Below, one piece after another: positions 1-10,452 of a stretch of 64,000 nucleotides of DNA (position 1 is the first letter of the stretch; the number at the start of each line of letters is the position of its first letter). The position numbers and the translations under genes are program-made. This DNA is from Marinobacter sp. BGYM27 (GTDB taxonomy: Bacteria > Pseudomonadota > Gammaproteobacteria > Pseudomonadales > Oleiphilaceae), in contig JANZNS010000004.1 in assembly GCA_025153445.1 (NCBI GenBank), forward strand, positions 124,001-188,000, read 5' to 3'. The notes beneath the pieces were generated by a model. That model was not told the origin of the DNA and searched no databases. It worked only from the letters and a program-made list of their open reading frames with translations.

Positions 1-138
1 AAACGCTTTATCGAGGCCATGACCCGCACCCCGGCTGGCCAATACCAGATTCAGCTCAACGATGGCTCGGCATCGCTGCAGGTCAGCCGCCGTCACGCTG
101 GCGCCGTCCGGGAATGGTTACAGCAACAGGGCCGCTAG
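1..138 (+). CDS. algR: AlgR/LytTR-family response regulator, C-terminal end (partial)
   Basis: The window opens inside this gene; 45 codons and a TAG stop are visible. The end of the protein carries the motif LQVSRRHAGAVREWLQ, which is the typical last strand and helix of a LytTR DNA-binding domain. The gene lies directly upstream of hemC in the same direction. In Pseudomonas, AlgR occupies exactly this place upstream of hemC, and that synteny supports the name. The receiver domain lies outside the window, so the identification rests on the last part of the DNA-binding domain and on context. Another LytTR regulator at the same locus is the only serious alternative. Confidence 0.75.
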   Translation, partial: KRFIEAMTRTPAGQYQIQLNDGSASLQVSRRHAGAVREWLQQQGR

Positions 139-239
139 CCCCGCTTCGAGCAGACAAAACAACGCGGTCAACCACGACATTTGAAGCCATTCGCGTTAGG
201 CTATCGGCTTCATCCAACGAGTAGTGAACAGCATCCATC

Positions 240-1181
240 ATGTCCAAACGTACGCTGCGCATTGCAACCCGCAATAGTGCCCTGGCCCTCTGGCAAGCCG
301 AATTCATCAAAGCGGAGCTTGAGCGCCTGCACGACCACATCACTGTGGAGCTGCTCGGCATCAAAACCCAGGGCGACAAAATACTCGACGTCCCGCTGGC
401 CAAGATTGGCGGTAAGGGCCTGTTCGTCAAAGAACTCGAGGAAGCCATGCTCGATGGCCGGGCTGACCTGGCCGTGCACTCCATGAAAGATGTGCCGATG
501 ACCTTCCCGGACGGTCTTGATCTGGTCGCCATCTGCGAGCGGGAAGATCCCACTGACGCATTCGTCAGCAATCATTTCGATAATGTCGATGCACTGCCCC
601 GGGGCGCTATCGTCGGCACCGCCAGTATGCGGCGTGAATCCCAGCTGCGGGCCTACCGCCCTGACCTGGAGATCCGCACACTCAGAGGCAACGTCAACAC
701 CCGGTTGGCAAAACTGGATGCCGGTGATTATGACGCGATCGTACTGGCCAGCTCAGGCCTCAAGCGCCTCGGCTTTCATGACCGTATCCGCTACGCATTG
801 CCGGACACCGTCTCCCTGCCTTCGGTAGGCCAGGGCGCGCTCGGCATTGAATGTCGCACCGACGACGCCGATCTTATTGCGCTGCTCCAGCCGCTAAACC
901 ATCAGGATTCGTCCGACCGGGTCCGCGCCGAGCGGGCACTGAACCGCAGACTCGAAGGCGGTTGCCAGGTGCCGATTGCGGCCTATGCCCTGCTTGAAGA
1001 CGACGACACGATCTGGCTGCGCGGCCTGGTCGGTTCAGTGGATGGCACCGAAATCTATCGCGTAGAAGGTCGCGCCCCCCGGATTGAGGGTGAACGACTG
1101 GGCACCGAACTCGCCGAAGATCTGCTGTCGTTAGGTGCCAATCGCATTCTGGCTGACATCTATGGCTTCGACGTCAAGTAA
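240..1181 (+). CDS. hemC: Hydroxymethylbilane synthase (porphobilinogen deaminase)
   Basis: The enzyme joins four porphobilinogen molecules into hydroxymethylbilane in the cytoplasmic tetrapyrrole pathway. The 313-residue product has the usual family length. The N-terminus ([15 protein letters not shown]) and the segment [19 protein letters not shown] match the family. Cys242, in [12 protein letters not shown], is the attachment site of the dipyrromethane cofactor. The next gene, hemD, acts on the product, and the two are almost contiguous, so they are probably cotranscribed. The ATG at 240 gives the expected N-terminus. Confidence 0.98.
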   Translation: MSKRTLRIATRNSALALWQAEFIKAELERLHDHITVELLGIKTQGDKILDVPLAKIGGKGLFVKELEEAMLDGRADLAVHSMKDVPMTFPDGLDLVAICEREDPTDAFVSNHFDNVDALPRGAIVGTASMRRESQLRAYRPDLEIRTLRGNVNTRLAKLDAGDYDAIVLASSGLKRLGFHDRIRYALPDTVSLPSVGQGALGIECRTDDADLIALLQPLNHQDSSDRVRAERALNRRLEGGCQVPIAAYALLEDDDTIWLRGLVGSVDGTEIYRVEGRAPRIEGERLGTELAEDLLSLGANRILADIYGFDVK

Positions 1182-1197
1182 CGCAACGCTTGCGGGG

Positions 1198-1959
1198 ATG
1201 CGTATTCTCATCTGCCGCCCCCAGCCGGATGCCGATCGTGTTGCTCTGGCACTGCAGGCAGCAGGAGCAGAAACCCACTGCCTGCCGATGCTGACTCTGG
1301 CACCGACACCCGATACACCGGAGCGCCGCAGCCGGATTCAGGAGCTGGCGGAGTACCAGCACGTTATCGCCGTCAGCCCCGGCGCCGCTCGCGCGTTTCT
1401 GGAATATGCCGATGACTGGTGGCCGCAGTGGCCAGTCGGACTACACTGGTATGGAGTAGGAAGCGGTACAGCCGAGATTCTGCGCCATGCAGGACTGACG
1501 GTTACGACGCCAGCCAACGGCTACACCAGCGAGCACTTGCTGTCAGTGCCGGCACTGGCAGCACCCGCCGGCGAACGCGTGCTGATTGCAAAAGGGGCGG
1601 GAGGCCGGGAGCTTCTGGGTCGCACGTTGCGGGAACGTGGCGCACGAGTGGATGACATGGTGCTGTATCAACGCACCTGCCCCGAGCATGATGCTGCCAC
1701 CATGACCGCAGCGCTGACAGACTTTGATCCGCACGCCATTATTGTGCTGTCCGCAGAAACATTGAACAATCTGATTGCACTGGGTAAGAATACCGATAAG
1801 CAACTGATGCAACGCACATTAGTGGTCCCTGTACCCCAAGTGGCCGAGCAGGCCCGAAAAGCGGGGTTTGCCCGGGCCCTGGTGCCGGATCAGCTCACGC
1901 CCGAAGGGCTTACCCAATGCCTGACAGCATTACCTTCCGGAACTCAGCACACATACTGA
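1198..1959 (+). CDS. hemD: Uroporphyrinogen-III synthase
   Basis: This enzyme cyclises hydroxymethylbilane with inversion of ring D to give uroporphyrinogen III. The protein starts MRILICRPQPDADRVA, as expected for the family, and contains the characteristic pattern SPGAARAFLEY and a late VLSAETLNNL segment. I chose the ATG at 1198, which gives 253 residues, over upstream in-frame starts at 1135 and 1162. Those would add a tail unlike the family and would overlap the end of hemC. The sequence of this family is poorly conserved, so the position between hemC and hemX is important supporting evidence. Confidence 0.93.
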   Translation: MRILICRPQPDADRVALALQAAGAETHCLPMLTLAPTPDTPERRSRIQELAEYQHVIAVSPGAARAFLEYADDWWPQWPVGLHWYGVGSGTAEILRHAGLTVTTPANGYTSEHLLSVPALAAPAGERVLIAKGAGGRELLGRTLRERGARVDDMVLYQRTCPEHDAATMTAALTDFDPHAIIVLSAETLNNLIALGKNTDKQLMQRTLVVPVPQVAEQARKAGFARALVPDQLTPEGLTQCLTALPSGTQHTY

Positions 1960-2013
1960 CGTCCGTTCGGCGGGTATATTGATCACAACTGGAATTCCGT
2001 TAACTGAGTAAGG

Positions 2014-3153
2014 ATGCCTGTGACTGACTCTACAACAAACCTGCCAGCCCCGGTGCCGCCGCAAACCCAGCAGCCCCGACGCCTCTGGCCTCTGTGGCTT
2101 ATTGCTGTGCTCGCGCTGGTTGCGGTCATTCTGCTCGGCCTTTGGGCAGGCTATCAATGGCAACAGCAACAGGCGATCAACAAGAGCATCGCCTATCTGG
2201 AATCCGCCACAGACAAGCTTGACCGAACTTATAGCCAAACCGGTGGCCAGTTGAACAGTCAGATGCAGGCGATCCGCGCCGAAATCGGCGCCCAGCAAAC
2301 GCTGACATCCGAGCATGGCCGCCAGATTGACCACAACGCGCGCGCCCTGCTGGAAGCCGGCAACCGAACCCGGACCGACTGGTTGCTCGCGGAGGCGGAG
2401 TATCTGCTGCGCATTGGCAACCAGCGCCTGCAAATCGAACAGGATTATCGCGGCGCACTCTCGGCATTACAGGCAGCTGATACGGTACTGAAAGAGACCG
2501 AAGACGCCGGAGTCTATCCGATCCGCAAGCAGGTCGCCCGGGAAATTCTCGCGCTGAAGAGCATTGAAGATCTCGATCGCACCGGCCTGTACCTGCAACT
2601 CGAAGCCGCCATCGACGTTGTCGGCAACCTGACCGATCGGGCGCTGTCAATTGAAGCCAGCACGGCCTTCACACAACAACTGGAACAGGATCCGGAGCAG
2701 CTCAAGGAACGCGGCGCACTGGCCGTCGGCTGGGCGGTGATCAAGGAAACCCTGAGCAAAGCGATTTCGATACGCCGCCTGGATGAGCCGGTCAAACCCC
2801 TGCTATCACCGGACCAGAGCGCTTACGCCCGGCTGAATATGCGTCTGATGCTCGAAGAAGCCGAAATGGCGGTCTTGCGGGGGAACCAAACGCTGTACGA
2901 ACGCGCACTGCTCAAGGCAGACGGCTGGCTTGCGAGCTGGTACGACAGCAGCCACTCGGCTGTTGTTGCCCTGCGCGAAGATATTGGTGAGCTGAGCAAA
3001 AAGAACATCAACCCCGAGCTGCCGGATATCAGCAGTTCACTGAACTTACTCAAAGCCCGCATGGAAGGTCGCCTCAATGCAACGACCGGCGAAGCCAAAG
3101 ACAAACAGAATAACGCGGCGCCTGACGACGCCGAGGCAGGCGACGCCTCATGA
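2014..3153 (+). CDS. hemX: HemX-family membrane protein
   Basis: This is a 379-residue protein with a proline-rich cytoplasmic N-terminus, one transmembrane segment at about residues 26-46 (LWPLWLIAVLALVAVILLGL), and a long periplasmic helical part containing coiled-coil-like stretches. It belongs to the HemX family. The family is often labelled uroporphyrinogen-III C-methyltransferase, but this protein has no methyltransferase domain, so that label should not be used. Its biochemical role is unsettled. It overlaps hemY by 4 bp (ATGA), indicating translational coupling. An acidic, alanine-rich tail ends the protein. Confidence 0.92.
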   Translation: MPVTDSTTNLPAPVPPQTQQPRRLWPLWLIAVLALVAVILLGLWAGYQWQQQQAINKSIAYLESATDKLDRTYSQTGGQLNSQMQAIRAEIGAQQTLTSEHGRQIDHNARALLEAGNRTRTDWLLAEAEYLLRIGNQRLQIEQDYRGALSALQAADTVLKETEDAGVYPIRKQVAREILALKSIEDLDRTGLYLQLEAAIDVVGNLTDRALSIEASTAFTQQLEQDPEQLKERGALAVGWAVIKETLSKAISIRRLDEPVKPLLSPDQSAYARLNMRLMLEEAEMAVLRGNQTLYERALLKADGWLASWYDSSHSAVVALREDIGELSKKNINPELPDISSSLNLLKARMEGRLNATTGEAKDKQNNAAPDDAEAGDAS

Positions 3154-4388
3154 GACGCCTATTCCTGCTACTACTGGGCGCACTGCTGATAGGCGCGCTG
3201 TTAAGCCTCGGCTTTCAGTATGACACCGGCTACATTCGGATCAGCCTTGGCAACTACCTGATTGAGACCAATTTCTGGATCGGCGTATTGTTGATTCTGG
3301 TGGTAATACTGGCGCTGCAGTTCACGTTATCTATGATACGCCGCCTTCGCAGTGGATCCGGCATCGTCAGCACCTGGCTGAATCAAAGCGCCGAGCGACG
3401 CGCCCGTCGCCGCACCACGCAGGGTCTGCTGGCGTTGGCGGAAGGCAACTGGCCGCGAGCCCGCAAATTGCTGCAGGCATCGGCCCACAATGCCGATACG
3501 CCGCTGATCAACTACCTCGCTGCCGCACAGGCGGCCTTCGAGTGTGGCGATTATGACGCGGTTGACGATCTGCTCCGCAAGGCATTTGAAAGCACCCCGG
3601 GATCTGATCTTGCGGTGGGCATCACTCAGGCTCAGCTGCAGCTGGCCGGCGACAGGCTGGAACAATGCCTGGCGACCCTGCTGCGACTGCGCAAGCAGTC
3701 ACCTCATCACCCTTTCATTCTGAAGCTACTGAAGACCGTCTATCTGCGGTTGGAAGACTGGCGCGAGCTGGCGGCTCTGCTGCCGGAGCTGCGCAAGCGG
3801 GACCTGATCGAAGCCACCGAGCTCCACCAGCTTGAGCGGGAAACCTGGCACAACCTGTTGCAGCGGGCAGCCGACGACATCCGCAAGCAAGGGCAGAGCA
3901 AGCCGCAATCACTTACGCCGCTGACCCGCCTGTGGGATGAGCTGCCGGGTTCAATGCGCAAAGATGAAATCACCATCTACGAGTACGCCCGACACCTGTC
4001 GGAACTCGGCGATGACGCACAGGCTGAAACGCTGTTACGGAAGGTACTGAAGAATCACTGGAGTGACGACCTGATCAACCTCTACGGTCGCATCAAGGGC
4101 ACCGAGCCTGACGAGCAACTGCTCGCAGCCGAGCGCTGGCTTCAGGATCGCCCCAACAACGCCGAACTGCTGCTCGCCCTGGGCCGTTTAAGTCTTCGAA
4201 ATGAGCTGTGGGGTAAAGCCAAAGAGTACTTCGAGACCAGCCTGCGCCTGAAACGCAGTCGTGAAACCATGGCCGAGCTGGGTCGTTTGAATGCCTATTT
4301 TGGTGACGAACAGGCCAGTAGCCGGCTGTTGATCCAGAGCCTGCTCAAGGACAGCGGCCTGCCCGACCTGCCGATGCCGAAAGCATGA
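3150..4388 (+). CDS. hemY: HemY-family membrane protein with TPR-like repeats
   Basis: The 412-residue protein has two N-terminal transmembrane helices (about residues 3-20 and 41-62), followed by a helical domain built from TPR-like pairs, for example around LLALAEGNWPRARKLL. This is the proteobacterial HemY_N plus TPR family. It is unrelated to the Bacillus protoporphyrinogen oxidase of the same name. It follows hemX with a 4-bp overlap, as in Pseudomonas and enterics. Its exact function in late heme synthesis is not established. Confidence 0.93.
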   Translation: MRRLFLLLLGALLIGALLSLGFQYDTGYIRISLGNYLIETNFWIGVLLILVVILALQFTLSMIRRLRSGSGIVSTWLNQSAERRARRRTTQGLLALAEGNWPRARKLLQASAHNADTPLINYLAAAQAAFECGDYDAVDDLLRKAFESTPGSDLAVGITQAQLQLAGDRLEQCLATLLRLRKQSPHHPFILKLLKTVYLRLEDWRELAALLPELRKRDLIEATELHQLERETWHNLLQRAADDIRKQGQSKPQSLTPLTRLWDELPGSMRKDEITIYEYARHLSELGDDAQAETLLRKVLKNHWSDDLINLYGRIKGTEPDEQLLAAERWLQDRPNNAELLLALGRLSLRNELWGKAKEYFETSLRLKRSRETMAELGRLNAYFGDEQASSRLLIQSLLKDSGLPDLPMPKA

Positions 4389-4395
4389 CCCTGAC

Positions 4396-4433
4396 ACAAA
4401 AGGTAGCCGACACATGTCAGCTACCTGTTTGTG
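4396..4433. terminator. Bidirectional hairpin terminator between hemY and the oxidoreductase gene
   Basis: An inverted repeat AGGTAGC...GCTACCT with an inner GACA/TGTC pairing is flanked by short A and T runs. It lies in the 51-bp gap between two convergent genes, so it can stop transcription from both sides. Confidence 0.65.
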
Positions 4434-4439
4434 CATCAC

Positions 4440-5459
4440 CTATCCCCTGGGGGCATACTCCAGAACGTCAGAGTGAAATACCTGCTGTGGCATACCGGCT
4501 TCAGCCAGTGCGTCCATCAGAGTGTAGACCATCGGCGGTGAGCCACTGGCGATAACATTAACCGCCGCCCAGTCGTTACCGCCCGCAAGGACAGCGCGCA
4601 CCAACTGATCGTGATGCCCGCTCCAGTCATTATCCTCATCGTCACCCACAACCGGCACAAACGAAAACCGATCACTGGCATCGTGCCACTGCTGGGCCAT
4701 GGAGCGAAGGTACATATCCTCATGCCGACGCACCCCCCAATAGAGCCAGACCGGCTGATGACAACCGGAGGCGTTCAGATAATCGACGATACTTTTCATC
4801 TGGGCAAAGCCGGTGCCAGCCGCCACCAGAATCAATGGAGCTTGCGGGACGGACGCAAGACAGGCCTGACCGTGCGGCACTTCAAGCATAACCTGCCCCT
4901 CGTCACGCAGGACTTCGATAATCCGCTGCGCCGACTCCCAGTTAGCTGCAGCCTGGACGTGCAGCTCAAGCGCATCCTGCTCCGGACTGCTGGCAATCGA
5001 AAAGTAGGCAGGCGGAGCATCTGGCAGCAGAACCGACAGATACTGGCCCGCATGAAAAGACAGCTCGCGCCGCCGGGGCAGTTGCAGCGTCACGCGATGA
5101 ACGTCATGACTCAGCGGCGTGATATCCGAGACCTTCGCCAGTAACTGCTGTGGTACGTGCTTACCTGATGCCATAACGGCTTTTATCTCCAACTCGACAG
5201 GCCCGCGCGGCTGGCATCGGCACAGCATAATCGTCGCGGGCGAACATTCAGTTTTACCGGAGCGGGTATTGAACACATCGCCTCCGGTCAGCTGCGCTTC
5301 GCACAACTCACAAACACCATTGCGGCACGCCCAGCGCACCGCGACGCCAGCCCTGCGGGCAGCCGTCAATAAATCCTCATCCGGATTGGCCTCAAAGCGG
5401 ATATCCGCCGGTGTGATGCAAACACTTACCGGCGAAATGGGGGCATCATCAGGGCTCAT
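4440..5459 (-). CDS. NAD(P)H-dependent oxidoreductase with 2Fe-2S ferredoxin and ferredoxin-reductase domains
   Basis: Residues 1 to about 90 form a plant-type [2Fe-2S] ferredoxin domain with ligands in CRNGVCELC and a later LC. Residues 100-339 form an FAD-binding beta barrel and a nucleotide-binding domain ([15 protein letters not shown]). The type is close to CDP-6-deoxy-3,4-glucoseen reductase and phenol hydroxylase reductase. The flavin motif, normally R-x-[YF]-S, reads AYFSIASS, so the arginine is missing. I start at the ATG at 5459. It overlaps the end of ubiD by 11 bp and gives the natural ferredoxin N-terminus; the longer frame to 5600 runs through ubiD. Coupling to ubiD suggests a redox role linked to quinone synthesis, but the substrate is unknown. 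Confidence 0.85.
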   Translation of the reverse strand: MSPDDAPISPVSVCITPADIRFEANPDEDLLTAARRAGVAVRWACRNGVCELCEAQLTGGDVFNTRSGKTECSPATIMLCRCQPRGPVELEIKAVMASGKHVPQQLLAKVSDITPLSHDVHRVTLQLPRRRELSFHAGQYLSVLLPDAPPAYFSIASSPEQDALELHVQAAANWESAQRIIEVLRDEGQVMLEVPHGQACLASVPQAPLILVAAGTGFAQMKSIVDYLNASGCHQPVWLYWGVRRHEDMYLRSMAQQWHDASDRFSFVPVVGDDEDNDWSGHHDQLVRAVLAGGNDWAAVNVIASGSPPMVYTLMDALAEAGMPQQVFHSDVLEYAPRG

Positions 5460-6921
5460 CAATACCGAGACTGGACCAGATCTCATCAACACGTTGCTTG
5501 ACGGCCGGATCCATGGTGATCGGCGTGCCCCACTCGCGGTCGGTTTCGCCAGGCCATTTACTGGTTGCATCCATCCCCATTTTGGAGCCGAGGCCGGCAA
5601 CCGGCGAGGCGAAATCCAGGTAATCTATCGGTGTGTTTTCCACCAGCGTTGTGTCCCTGGCGGGATCCATGCGCGTGGTGATCGCCCAGATCACATCATT
5701 CCAATCCCGGGCATTCACATCGTCGTCCGTTACGATCACGAACTTGGTGTACATGAACTGGCGCAGAAAAGACCATACGCCCATCATCACCCGTTTGGCA
5801 TGGCCGGGGTACTGTTTGCGCATGGTCACCACTGCCATGCGGTAGGAGCATCCCTCCGGCGGCAGGTAAAAGTCCACGATTTCCGGAAACTGCTTTTGCA
5901 GAATCGGAATAAACACTTCGTTGAGCGCCAACCCTAAAACGGCGGGCTCATCGGGTGGACGGCCGGTATAGGTGCTGTGATAAATCGGATTCTTGCGATG
6001 CGTGATGCGCTCGACCGTAAAGACCGGGAACGACTCGACCTCATTGTAATAGCCGGTGTGGTCGCCAAAGGGGCCTTCGGGGGCCATGTCGTCCGGATAA
6101 ATAAAGCCTTCGAGCACAATCTCGGCGCTGGCAGGCACCTGCAATTCAGATAGCCCGGCTTTCACCAGTTCGGTGCGACTCCCTCGCAACAAGCCGGCAA
6201 AGGCATATTCCGACAAACTGTCCGGCACTGGCGTCACCGCTCCCAGAATCGTCGCAGGGTCAGCACCCAACGCCACCGCTATCGGGAAAGGCTCTCCAGG
6301 ATGTGCCTTCTGCCACTCCAGAAAATCCAATGCACCGCCCCGGTGACTCAACCAGCGCATGATCAAGCGGTTTCGGCCAATCACCTGCTGGCGGTATATG
6401 CCCAGATTCTGGCGCTCTTTATGGGGGCCCCTGGTAATTACCAGTGGCCAGGTAATCAACGGGCCTGCATCACCCGGCCAGCAATGCTGAACAGGAATCA
6501 CTGACAGGTCCACGTCATCCTTCTCGATGACCACGTCCTGACAGGGTGCCGATCGCCGGACCTTTGGGCCCATTTGCATCACCTGCCGGAAAATCGGCAG
6601 TTTCTCCCAGGCGTCCTTGAATCCTTTCGGCGGATCAGGCTCTTTCAGAAAAGCGAGCAGCTTGCCCACTTCCCTCAGACTCGCGACATCCTCCTGCCCC
6701 ATCCCCAGTGCAACGCGTCTTGGCGTGCCAAACAGGTTTGCCAGTACCGGCATGGCATAGCCTTTGGGGTTTTCGAACAGCAACGCAGGCCCACCCGCTC
6801 GCAATGTACGGTCACAGATTTCCGTCATTTCCAGATGAGGATCAACTTCGGCGGTGATGCGCTTCAGTTCGCCCAGCTTTTCCAGCTGTTCGATAAAATC
6901 ACGGAGATCGTGGTAATTCAT
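5449..6921 (-). CDS. ubiD: 4-hydroxy-3-polyprenylbenzoate decarboxylase
   Basis: UbiD decarboxylates 3-polyprenyl-4-hydroxybenzoate in ubiquinone synthesis, using prenylated FMN made by UbiX. The 490-residue length and the N-terminus ([20 protein letters not shown]) match the family closely. So does the central segment [14 protein letters not shown], which includes conserved acidic residues around the cofactor site. The gene is read toward the oxidoreductase gene and overlaps it by 11 bp. A terminator separates it from rho upstream, so it probably has its own promoter in the 134-bp gap after rho. Confidence 0.97.
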   Translation of the reverse strand: MNYHDLRDFIEQLEKLGELKRITAEVDPHLEMTEICDRTLRAGGPALLFENPKGYAMPVLANLFGTPRRVALGMGQEDVASLREVGKLLAFLKEPDPPKGFKDAWEKLPIFRQVMQMGPKVRRSAPCQDVVIEKDDVDLSVIPVQHCWPGDAGPLITWPLVITRGPHKERQNLGIYRQQVIGRNRLIMRWLSHRGGALDFLEWQKAHPGEPFPIAVALGADPATILGAVTPVPDSLSEYAFAGLLRGSRTELVKAGLSELQVPASAEIVLEGFIYPDDMAPEGPFGDHTGYYNEVESFPVFTVERITHRKNPIYHSTYTGRPPDEPAVLGLALNEVFIPILQKQFPEIVDFYLPPEGCSYRMAVVTMRKQYPGHAKRVMMGVWSFLRQFMYTKFVIVTDDDVNARDWNDVIWAITTRMDPARDTTLVENTPIDYLDFASPVAGLGSKMGMDATSKWPGETDREWGTPITMDPAVKQRVDEIWSSLGIDEP

Positions 6922-7008
6922 GACAGGTTCCCGGGTCTGGAGCGAGGGACAGGTTTACGGAAAGGCAAAAAATACAGACCACAATGATGATCAGTGCAGC
7001 CTTCTAAG

Positions 7009-7046
7009 CAAAAAATCCCCCGCCGCTTGGTACGGTCGGGGGATCA
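7009..7046 (-). terminator. Rho-independent terminator downstream of rho
   Basis: An 8-bp stem pairs ATCCCCCG with CGGGGGAT (7016-7022 region with 7037-7043). On the minus strand it is followed by a run of six T. It lies 10-40 bp past the rho stop codon, in the right orientation. Confidence 0.85.
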
Positions 7047-7055
7047 TTCAGACGA

Positions 7056-8318
7056 TCAACGCTTCTTCATGGACAGGAAGAATTCATCATTGGTCTTGGT
7101 ATCACGCAGCTTGTCCAACAGGAACTCAAGCGCGGCACCATCATCGTCCATGGAGTGCAGAAGCTTGCGCAAAATCCAGACGCGCTGAATATCAGCTTCT
7201 GCCATCAGCAGGTCTTCCCGGCGCGTGCCGGAACGGCGGATATTGATCGCCGGGTAAACGCGCTTCTCGGCAATACGGCGATCCAGATGAACCTCCATGT
7301 TACCGGTACCCTTGAACTCCTCGTAGATGACTTCATCCATCTTGGAGCCGGTATCGACCAGCGCGGTTGCGAGGATGGTCAGACTGCCACCTTCCTCAAC
7401 ATTCCGGGCCGCACCGAAAAAGCGCTTGGGCTTTTCAAGGGCGTGGGCGTCAACACCACCGGTCAGTACCTTGCCGGAGGAAGGGATCACCGTGTTGTAA
7501 GCGCGGGCCAGACGGGTAATGGAATCCAGCAGGATCACCACGTCCTTTTTGTGCTCTACCAGGCGCTTGGCTTTTTCGATCACCATTTCGGCAACCTGCA
7601 CGTGACGGGCCGGCGGCTCGTCAAAGGTCGAAGCGATAACCTCGCCGCGCACAGTGCGCTGCATTTCGGTTACTTCTTCTGGCCGCTCGTCAATCAACAG
7701 CACCATCACATGGCATTCCGGACTGTTCCGGGTGATCGCCTGTGCGATGTTCTGCATCAGCAGTGTTTTACCAGCCTTCGGCGGCGATACGATCAGACCA
7801 CGCTGACCTTTACCAATCGGCGCGACCAGATCCAGAACCCGCGAAGACAGATCTTCAGTACTGCCGTTACCGATTTCCAGCGTCAGGCGCTCGTCCGGGA
7901 ACAGCGGAGTCAGGTTTTCAAACAGGATCTTGTTGCGGGCATCTTCAGGCTTGTCAAAGTTAATCTCGTTAACCTTGAGTAGCGCGAAGTAACGCTCACC
8001 ATCTTTGGGAGGGCGAATCTTGCCTGCAACAGTATCGCCCGTTCGCAGGGTGAATCGCCTGATCTGGCTGGGCGAGACGTAAATATCGTCTGGGCCTGCC
8101 AGGTAAGACGCATCCGCGGAACGGAGGAAGCCGAAGCCGTCCTGGAGGATTTCCAGCACGCCATCACCGTAAATGTCTTCACCGCTCTTCGCGTGTTTTT
8201 TGAGGATGGAGAAAATAACATCCTGCTTGCGTGAGCGGGCGAGGTTTTCGAGTCCCATCTGCTGAGCAATATCGAGCAGTTCTGGAACGGGTTTCTGCTT
8301 GAGTTCAGTAAGATTCAT
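7056..8318 (-). CDS. rho: Transcription termination factor Rho
   Basis: Rho is the hexameric RNA helicase that ends transcription at Rho-dependent sites. The 420-residue protein has the canonical order. First is an N-terminal helical domain ([15 protein letters not shown]), then a cold-shock-like RNA-binding domain containing [13 protein letters not shown]. The RecA-type ATPase follows, with Walker [10 protein letters not shown] and Walker [14 protein letters not shown]. The Q and R loops ([18 protein letters not shown]) are intact. It is transcribed alone. The long leader upstream and the intrinsic terminator downstream fit the known autoregulated, monocistronic organisation of rho. Confidence 0.99.
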   Translation of the reverse strand: MNLTELKQKPVPELLDIAQQMGLENLARSRKQDVIFSILKKHAKSGEDIYGDGVLEILQDGFGFLRSADASYLAGPDDIYVSPSQIRRFTLRTGDTVAGKIRPPKDGERYFALLKVNEINFDKPEDARNKILFENLTPLFPDERLTLEIGNGSTEDLSSRVLDLVAPIGKGQRGLIVSPPKAGKTLLMQNIAQAITRNSPECHVMVLLIDERPEEVTEMQRTVRGEVIASTFDEPPARHVQVAEMVIEKAKRLVEHKKDVVILLDSITRLARAYNTVIPSSGKVLTGGVDAHALEKPKRFFGAARNVEEGGSLTILATALVDTGSKMDEVIYEEFKGTGNMEVHLDRRIAEKRVYPAINIRRSGTRREDLLMAEADIQRVWILRKLLHSMDDDGAALEFLLDKLRDTKTNDEFFLSMKKR

Positions 8319-8666
8319 ATTTTGTTTGGCGATTCGGAATGGAAAATCAATCAGGTTTGCGAAGACAGGAGAAAACCCCTGAACGTATAACGTGATGCTT
8401 TTAAAATCGGGACAGATACCGTGTGGCGGGCGCCAATACGGCTGATCTAAATGGAAGCGTTATTAAACGTGCCGGCCATTATAACAACTAAAATGACCAT
8501 TACCACCCCTTCCAAAATTGCGGTGACAACAGGATACTGGTTAGCACGAGTTACGGTATAGCGTGTTTTTCACCCACTAGCAAGCACACTTTTTGGTGCA
8601 TTCGTTCAAATTTCGAATGCGCATTCCTGTTTTAACCGCCTGTTTAACCGGAGCAACACCTGCCTC
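8319..8666. other. Divergent intergenic region between rho and moaB (348 bp)
   Basis: The region holds the rho leader and promoter and the upstream region of moaB. A perfect TATAAT lies on the minus strand at 8478-8483, about 160 bp before the rho start. The DNA from 8460 to 8520 is AT-rich. I see no open frame or RNA gene here. Confidence 0.6.
8478..8483 (-). promoter_or_regulatory. Candidate -10 box for rho
   Basis: The hexamer TATAAT is exact on the minus strand. The -35 region at 16-18 bp spacing is weak (TGGTAA-like). It would give a leader of about 150 nt, typical of rho genes, which are autoregulated by attenuation. Confidence 0.4.
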
Positions 8667-9239
8667 ATGACCGCATCAAGTACCCTGACGCCACTGAATA
8701 TCGCGATTCTGACAGTCTCTGACACCCGTGGCCCTGACCAGGATAGCTCCGGCCAATACCTGACCGATCAGGCCAATCTTGACGGACACCGGGTCATTGA
8801 GAGACGCCTGCTACCTGACGATATCTATCTGGTACGCGCACTGGTTGCCCGCTGGATTGCCGATCCCGGGATACAGGCAGTGGTCATCACCGGTGGCACC
8901 GGATTTCACGAACGCGACAGCACGCCGGAAGCCGTGCGCCCGCTATTCGACAAAACCATCGATGGTTTCGGCGAGGAGTTCCGACGTCTGTCGGCTGAAG
9001 ACATCGGCTCTTCAACCATCCAGTCACGGGCTTTCGGCGGCCTCTCGAATCACACCGTCATCTTTTGCCTCCCCGGATCAACCGGGGCCTGCAAGACCGG
9101 CTGGGACGGCATACTCTGCTACCAACTGGACAGCCGTCACCGGCCCTGCAATTTCTCGGCTCTGGTTAGCCGCAAGCCGGACAAGCCGATGGCCCAACTG
9201 GACGCGCCTCTCGAAACCGGTCTGAGCACGCAGTCATGA
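8667..9239 (+). CDS. moaB: Molybdenum cofactor biosynthesis protein B (MoaB/Mog family)
   Basis: This 190-residue protein binds molybdopterin and, in the family, adenylylates it or supports that step. The signature [17 protein letters not shown] and the later [16 protein letters not shown] are characteristic. The gene begins an operon moaB-moeA-moaD-moaE in which reading frames overlap or nearly touch (4-bp overlap with moeA). There is a weak GGAG about 13 bp upstream of the ATG. moaA and moaC, required for the first step, are not in this window. Confidence 0.93.
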   Translation: MTASSTLTPLNIAILTVSDTRGPDQDSSGQYLTDQANLDGHRVIERRLLPDDIYLVRALVARWIADPGIQAVVITGGTGFHERDSTPEAVRPLFDKTIDGFGEEFRRLSAEDIGSSTIQSRAFGGLSNHTVIFCLPGSTGACKTGWDGILCYQLDSRHRPCNFSALVSRKPDKPMAQLDAPLETGLSTQS

Positions 9240-10450
9240 CTCCTCTGGCAAACCTGACATCGCTGGACGAGGCATTACCTCGCATTCTGGAACAGGTCAG
9301 CAGCGTTGAAGAAACCGAGGTGCGCACCCTCACCAGCGCACTCGGCTGCATTCTGGCGCAGGACGCCGAGGCATCCATCAATGTCCCGCCAACGGACAAC
9401 AGCGCCGTCGACGGTTATGCGATCCGTATAGCGGATCTTGGCGGCGCACCAATCCCGGTCAGTCAGCGCATTCCGGCCGGCGAAGCGCCCCCGCCCCTGT
9501 TACCCGGAACAGCGGCGCGCATTTTTACCGGCGCCAGCATTCCCGAAGGTGCCGACGCTGTGTTGATGCAGGAATACGTTGACGCATCGGATGCAGGCAT
9601 CAGCACCAAACGCCCGGTCGAGAGTCGCCAGAACATCCGCCCTCAGGGCCAGGACATTTGCGCCGGCGACATTGCGCTGCATTCCGGCATTCGGTTGCGA
9701 GCGCAGGAACTTGGATTACTCGCGTCACTGGGCATTGACCGCGTGCACGTCAGGCGTCCCATGAGAGTCGCGATTCTGACGACTGGCGACGAGCTTATCG
9801 ACCCGGGCCTACCGCCCGCTCCGGGCAAGATATTCAACACCAACCGCTACACCCTGCACGGCTTGCTGCACGCCATGGGTTGCGTCGTTATCGACCCCGG
9901 CACCATCGCCGACACGCGGGAAGCCACAGAACAGGCACTTGCTGCAGCGGCAGAAACGGCTGACCTGGTGATTACCAGCGGTGGTGTATCAGTAGGCGAA
10001 GAAGATCACGTGCGCACCTCGCTTGAGGCCATCGGCCAGGTCGCACTTTGGCGGCTCGCGCTGAAGCCAGGCAAGCCTCTGGCCTTTGGCCGCATCGGCA
10101 CAACACCGATATTGGGTTTGCCCGGCAATCCGGCCGCCGTGCTGGTGACATTCCTGATGATTGGCGCACCGGTTATTCGCAGGCTTCAGGGGCTGAATGC
10201 GGCCACCGTCAAACCGGTTTATTTACCTGCCGGCTTTGCCATAACACGTAGTTCGCCGCGCAGGGAGTTCATCCGTGTTCAGCAGGTCAACGAAGCGGAC
10301 ACCACGACGCTGCGCCCTCACCCGAACCAGAGCTCCGGCATGCTAAGCTCTGCCTGCTGGGCAGATGGCCTGGCGATGATCCCGGAAAACACGACGATCA
10401 CGCCCCGCACACCAGTGGCCTTCTATTCATTTAGCACCCTGACGAGCTAG
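9236..10450 (+). CDS. moeA: Molybdopterin molybdenumtransferase
   Basis: MoeA inserts molybdate into adenylylated molybdopterin. The 404-residue protein shows the MoeA domain order: an N-terminal domain containing PPTDNSAVDGYAIR, a central MoCF-type fold with VITSGGVSVGEEDHV and the PGKPLAFG loop, and a C-terminal beta domain. The gene overlaps moaB by 4 bp and is followed 2 bp later by moaD, so these are translationally coupled. No unusual residues were seen in the motifs I know. Confidence 0.96.
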   Translation: MTPLANLTSLDEALPRILEQVSSVEETEVRTLTSALGCILAQDAEASINVPPTDNSAVDGYAIRIADLGGAPIPVSQRIPAGEAPPPLLPGTAARIFTGASIPEGADAVLMQEYVDASDAGISTKRPVESRQNIRPQGQDICAGDIALHSGIRLRAQELGLLASLGIDRVHVRRPMRVAILTTGDELIDPGLPPAPGKIFNTNRYTLHGLLHAMGCVVIDPGTIADTREATEQALAAAAETADLVITSGGVSVGEEDHVRTSLEAIGQVALWRLALKPGKPLAFGRIGTTPILGLPGNPAAVLVTFLMIGAPVIRRLQGLNAATVKPVYLPAGFAITRSSPRREFIRVQQVNEADTTTLRPHPNQSSGMLSSACWADGLAMIPENTTITPRTPVAFYSFSTLTS

Positions 10451-10452
10451 CC

